From assembly GCA_017744755.1 (NCBI GenBank), contig JAGIAU010000121.1, positions 1 to 6,706 on the forward strand: 6,706 nt of DNA, written 5' to 3'. The position numbers and the translations under genes were made by a program. Each line of letters opens with the position of its first letter. Within the stretch, counting starts at the first letter, position 1. Source of the DNA: Microbacteriaceae bacterium. GTDB lineage: Bacteria > Actinomycetota > Actinomycetes > Actinomycetales > Microbacteriaceae. Below are positions 5,490 through 6,706 of this stretch, piece by piece. The notes under the pieces are model-generated. The model was not told the DNA's origin. It was given only the letters and a program-made list of their open reading frames with translations, and ran no database searches.

Positions 5490-6395
5490 ATGCGCGAGTC
5501 CAGTGCCTCTGCCGTCCTCGAGCCGATCTACACCGACCGGTGGCTCGGCTGGGCGCTGGCGAGGACGCGTCCTGCGACGCTCGCCGCGCACGCCGTCGAC
5601 GACCGGACGCTGCGCTGCGACAACGGCGCCGTTCAGGCGGCGGTGCTGCGGGCGCTCGCGGCGGCCGCGGCGGAGCACGGCGATCGTCCGGTGCGCACCG
5701 CTCCCGACGGCCGGGCCCACGGCTCCTGGGAGGGCCTCACGTCCCGCTCGCCGGACAACCTCGTCACCGACGCCGACGACGTGGCGAAGCTCGTCATCGA
5801 GGTGAAGAGTCGCTGGGCACAGGTCAATGCCGCGAGCATCGGCGCGCTCCGCAGCTCGTCGCACGAGACCGATCGATGGCGGGACCCGACGGCCGGCGAG
5901 GTGTGGGGGGCGTTCGAGCGGGTGGCGACGAGCGCGCCCGCGGAGGAGTGGCTCTCGCCGCATGGCGGCGATCCGCTCGCATGCGGCTGCTCGTCGATCA
6001 CCGGCTACTGGACTCGGCGCGCCCACGGTCTGCACGAGCCGTGGCTGCATCAGGCAGACGTCTATCGCGCGAGCCGCCGGTGGCTGCCGAGGGCGGTCGG
6101 CGCGCCGGAGAGCGGCGACGGACTCGACTGGATCGTGCTGCTCCCCTCTGCGCGACAGGCCCGCGCCTTCGCCCACACGCTGCTGACCCGCGATTCCTGG
6201 ATGCCGGTCGACTTCCGGTCGTTCGTCGACCGGCTGGCGGAGCAGCGCGACGGGATGCCCCGGGAGGACGAGGAGTTCTTCGACGCCTTCCTCGCCGTGA
6301 CGCGTGCGTTCTGCGACTACGACGGCGAGCGCTCGAACGCGGATCGCGACGCGTTCGGCGCCGCGTGGCACGAGGCGCCGGTGCGGCCGGAGTGA
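5490..6395 (+). CDS. Uncharacterised protein with PD-(D/E)XK-like nuclease signature
   Basis: This 301-residue soluble protein has no signal peptide or membrane segment, and I cannot name it. Residues 88-106 read PDNLVTDADDVAKLVIEVK: a PD, a short hydrophobic stretch, then a hydrophobic strand ending in ExK (E104, K106), the catalytic pattern of the PD-(D/E)XK superfamily. The helix at about 47-63 ends with E62, which could be the upstream acid. The later segments WLHQADVY (185-192), DWIVLLPS (213-220) and WMPVDFRSFVDRLAE (237-251) recall the Q…Y, strand and 'isY..i…L' pattern of DUF-type nucleases such as the PDDEXK_4 family. The roughly 80 residues between ExK and Q188 are unusually long and include a CGC (165-167). 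No in-frame ATG, GTG or TTG lies between the tRNA end and 5490, which fixes the start. A role in DNA cleavage, perhaps defence or repair, is inference only. Confidence 0.85.
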   Translation: MRESSASAVLEPIYTDRWLGWALARTRPATLAAHAVDDRTLRCDNGAVQAAVLRALAAAAAEHGDRPVRTAPDGRAHGSWEGLTSRSPDNLVTDADDVAKLVIEVKSRWAQVNAASIGALRSSSHETDRWRDPTAGEVWGAFERVATSAPAEEWLSPHGGDPLACGCSSITGYWTRRAHGLHEPWLHQADVYRASRRWLPRAVGAPESGDGLDWIVLLPSARQARAFAHTLLTRDSWMPVDFRSFVDRLAEQRDGMPREDEEFFDAFLAVTRAFCDYDGERSNADRDAFGAAWHEAPVRPE

Positions 6396-6447
6396 GCGAT
6401 GCGGGGGCCTGTCGCGCTCACGGGAGCCGTGTCCGCGAGGACGGATC
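6396..6447. other. Convergent intergenic gap with two small hairpins
   Basis: These 52 bases separate the stop codons of two converging genes. They contain CACGG-GAG-CCGTG (6419-6431, 5-bp stem) and GTCC-GCGA-GGAC (6431-6442, 4-bp stem with a GNRA-type loop). Neither has a T-tract on either strand, so this is not a canonical intrinsic terminator, though the GC-rich stems could contribute to termination in both directions. Confidence 0.25.
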
Positions 6448-6706
6448 TCAGAGGCGCCGCCCCGCGGCGCCGTCCGCCGCTCCCGCCGGCACGAGCGGCC
6501 GCGCCGCCCCGGAGAACGCGCCGGACGCGACGACGAGGCCGACGAGGATGAACAGCGTCGCGAGGATGCCGATCCGGTCGCTCACGAGCCCGACCAGCGG
6601 CGGACCGGCGAGGAACGCGAAGTAGCCGATCGTCGCCGCCGCGGCGACCCGCGCCGCCGCCTTCGCCGGGTCGTCGGCAGCCGCTGACATGCCGAGCGGG
6701 AAGCCG
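6448..6706 (-). CDS. MFS transporter, C-terminal fragment (5' end outside window)
   Basis: Only the last 85 residues of a membrane transporter are visible, and the frame stays open to the right edge. They read GFPLGMSAAADDPAKAAARV, then ATIGYFAFLAGPPLVGLVSDRIGI (about 29-52), then a final hydrophobic helix (LATLFILVGLVVASGAF) and a short polar tail. The 'GFPLGMSAAADDP' and 'GYFAFLAGPPLVG' patterns are typical of the last two or three helices of YbjJ-like major facilitator transporters in actinobacteria. The internal ATG at 6690 is not the start, because coding continues upstream in frame. The substrate cannot be inferred. It converges on the 5490 gene with a 52-base gap. Confidence 0.8.
   Translation of the reverse strand, partial: GFPLGMSAAADDPAKAAARVAAAATIGYFAFLAGPPLVGLVSDRIGILATLFILVGLVVASGAFSGAARPLVPAGAADGAAGRRL

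Noticed and set aside
5394..6371. Minus-strand frame of 325 codons opposite the 5490 gene
   Set aside because: It overlaps the tRNA and is Arg-rich without a recognisable fold. The plus-strand frame has a more natural composition, a promoter and a motif.
5353..6395. Integrated mobile island at the tRNA-Gln 3' end
   Set aside because: There is no integrase, no direct repeat of the tRNA 3' end in the window, and base composition stays similar. Only the position is suggestive.
6396..6447. Bidirectional intrinsic terminator
   Set aside because: The stems are only 4-5 bp and no T-tract follows on either strand.
2933..6625. A 1230-codon open frame on the plus strand
   Set aside because: It runs antisense to glmU and half of gdpD, crosses the tRNA gene, and its product is Arg/Ala/Asp-rich low-complexity sequence without domains. 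It is a mirror effect of GC-biased third codon positions.

Overview
This window comes from a very GC-rich genome. Codons ending in G or C dominate every gene, long spurious open frames run antisense to real genes, and the genes resemble those of high-GC Actinobacteria. The gene set, and a palindromic repeat whose core I associate with that group, suggest a member of the Microbacteriaceae or a close relative. That placement is inference.

Layout. Positions 5263 down to 1 on the minus strand form a compact four-gene run, read in the order glmU, gdpD, prs, chaA. glmU (3827-5263) encodes the bifunctional enzyme that makes UDP-GlcNAc. gdpD (1924-3837) overlaps it by 11 bases and encodes a polytopic membrane module fused to a glycerophosphodiester phosphodiesterase domain. 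prs (878-1852) encodes PRPP synthetase, and 4 bases after it chaA (873 down, cut by the window edge) encodes a Ca2+/H+ antiporter. glmU next to prs is a widespread bacterial pairing; here a large membrane phosphodiesterase gene sits between them. The set joins cell-wall precursor supply, glycerophosphodiester turnover and nucleotide precursor supply in one transcription direction.

Divergent from glmU is a tRNA-Gln gene with anticodon TTG (5353-5424, plus strand). It is followed by an unnamed plus-strand gene (5490-6395) whose product carries a PD-(D/E)XK-like nuclease signature and which appears to be transcribed without a leader. A minus-strand gene for the C-terminus of an MFS transporter (6448 to the right edge) converges on it.

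The most notable structural item is a 92-bp imperfect palindrome (2796-2887). It lies inside gdpD, is read through in frame, and encodes the hydrophilic linker between the last helix of the membrane bundle and the helix that leads into the catalytic domain. The second most notable item is the nuclease-like gene beside the tRNA. I see no CRISPR array, insertion sequence, phage gene or clear new multi-gene system; most of the window is core chromosome.
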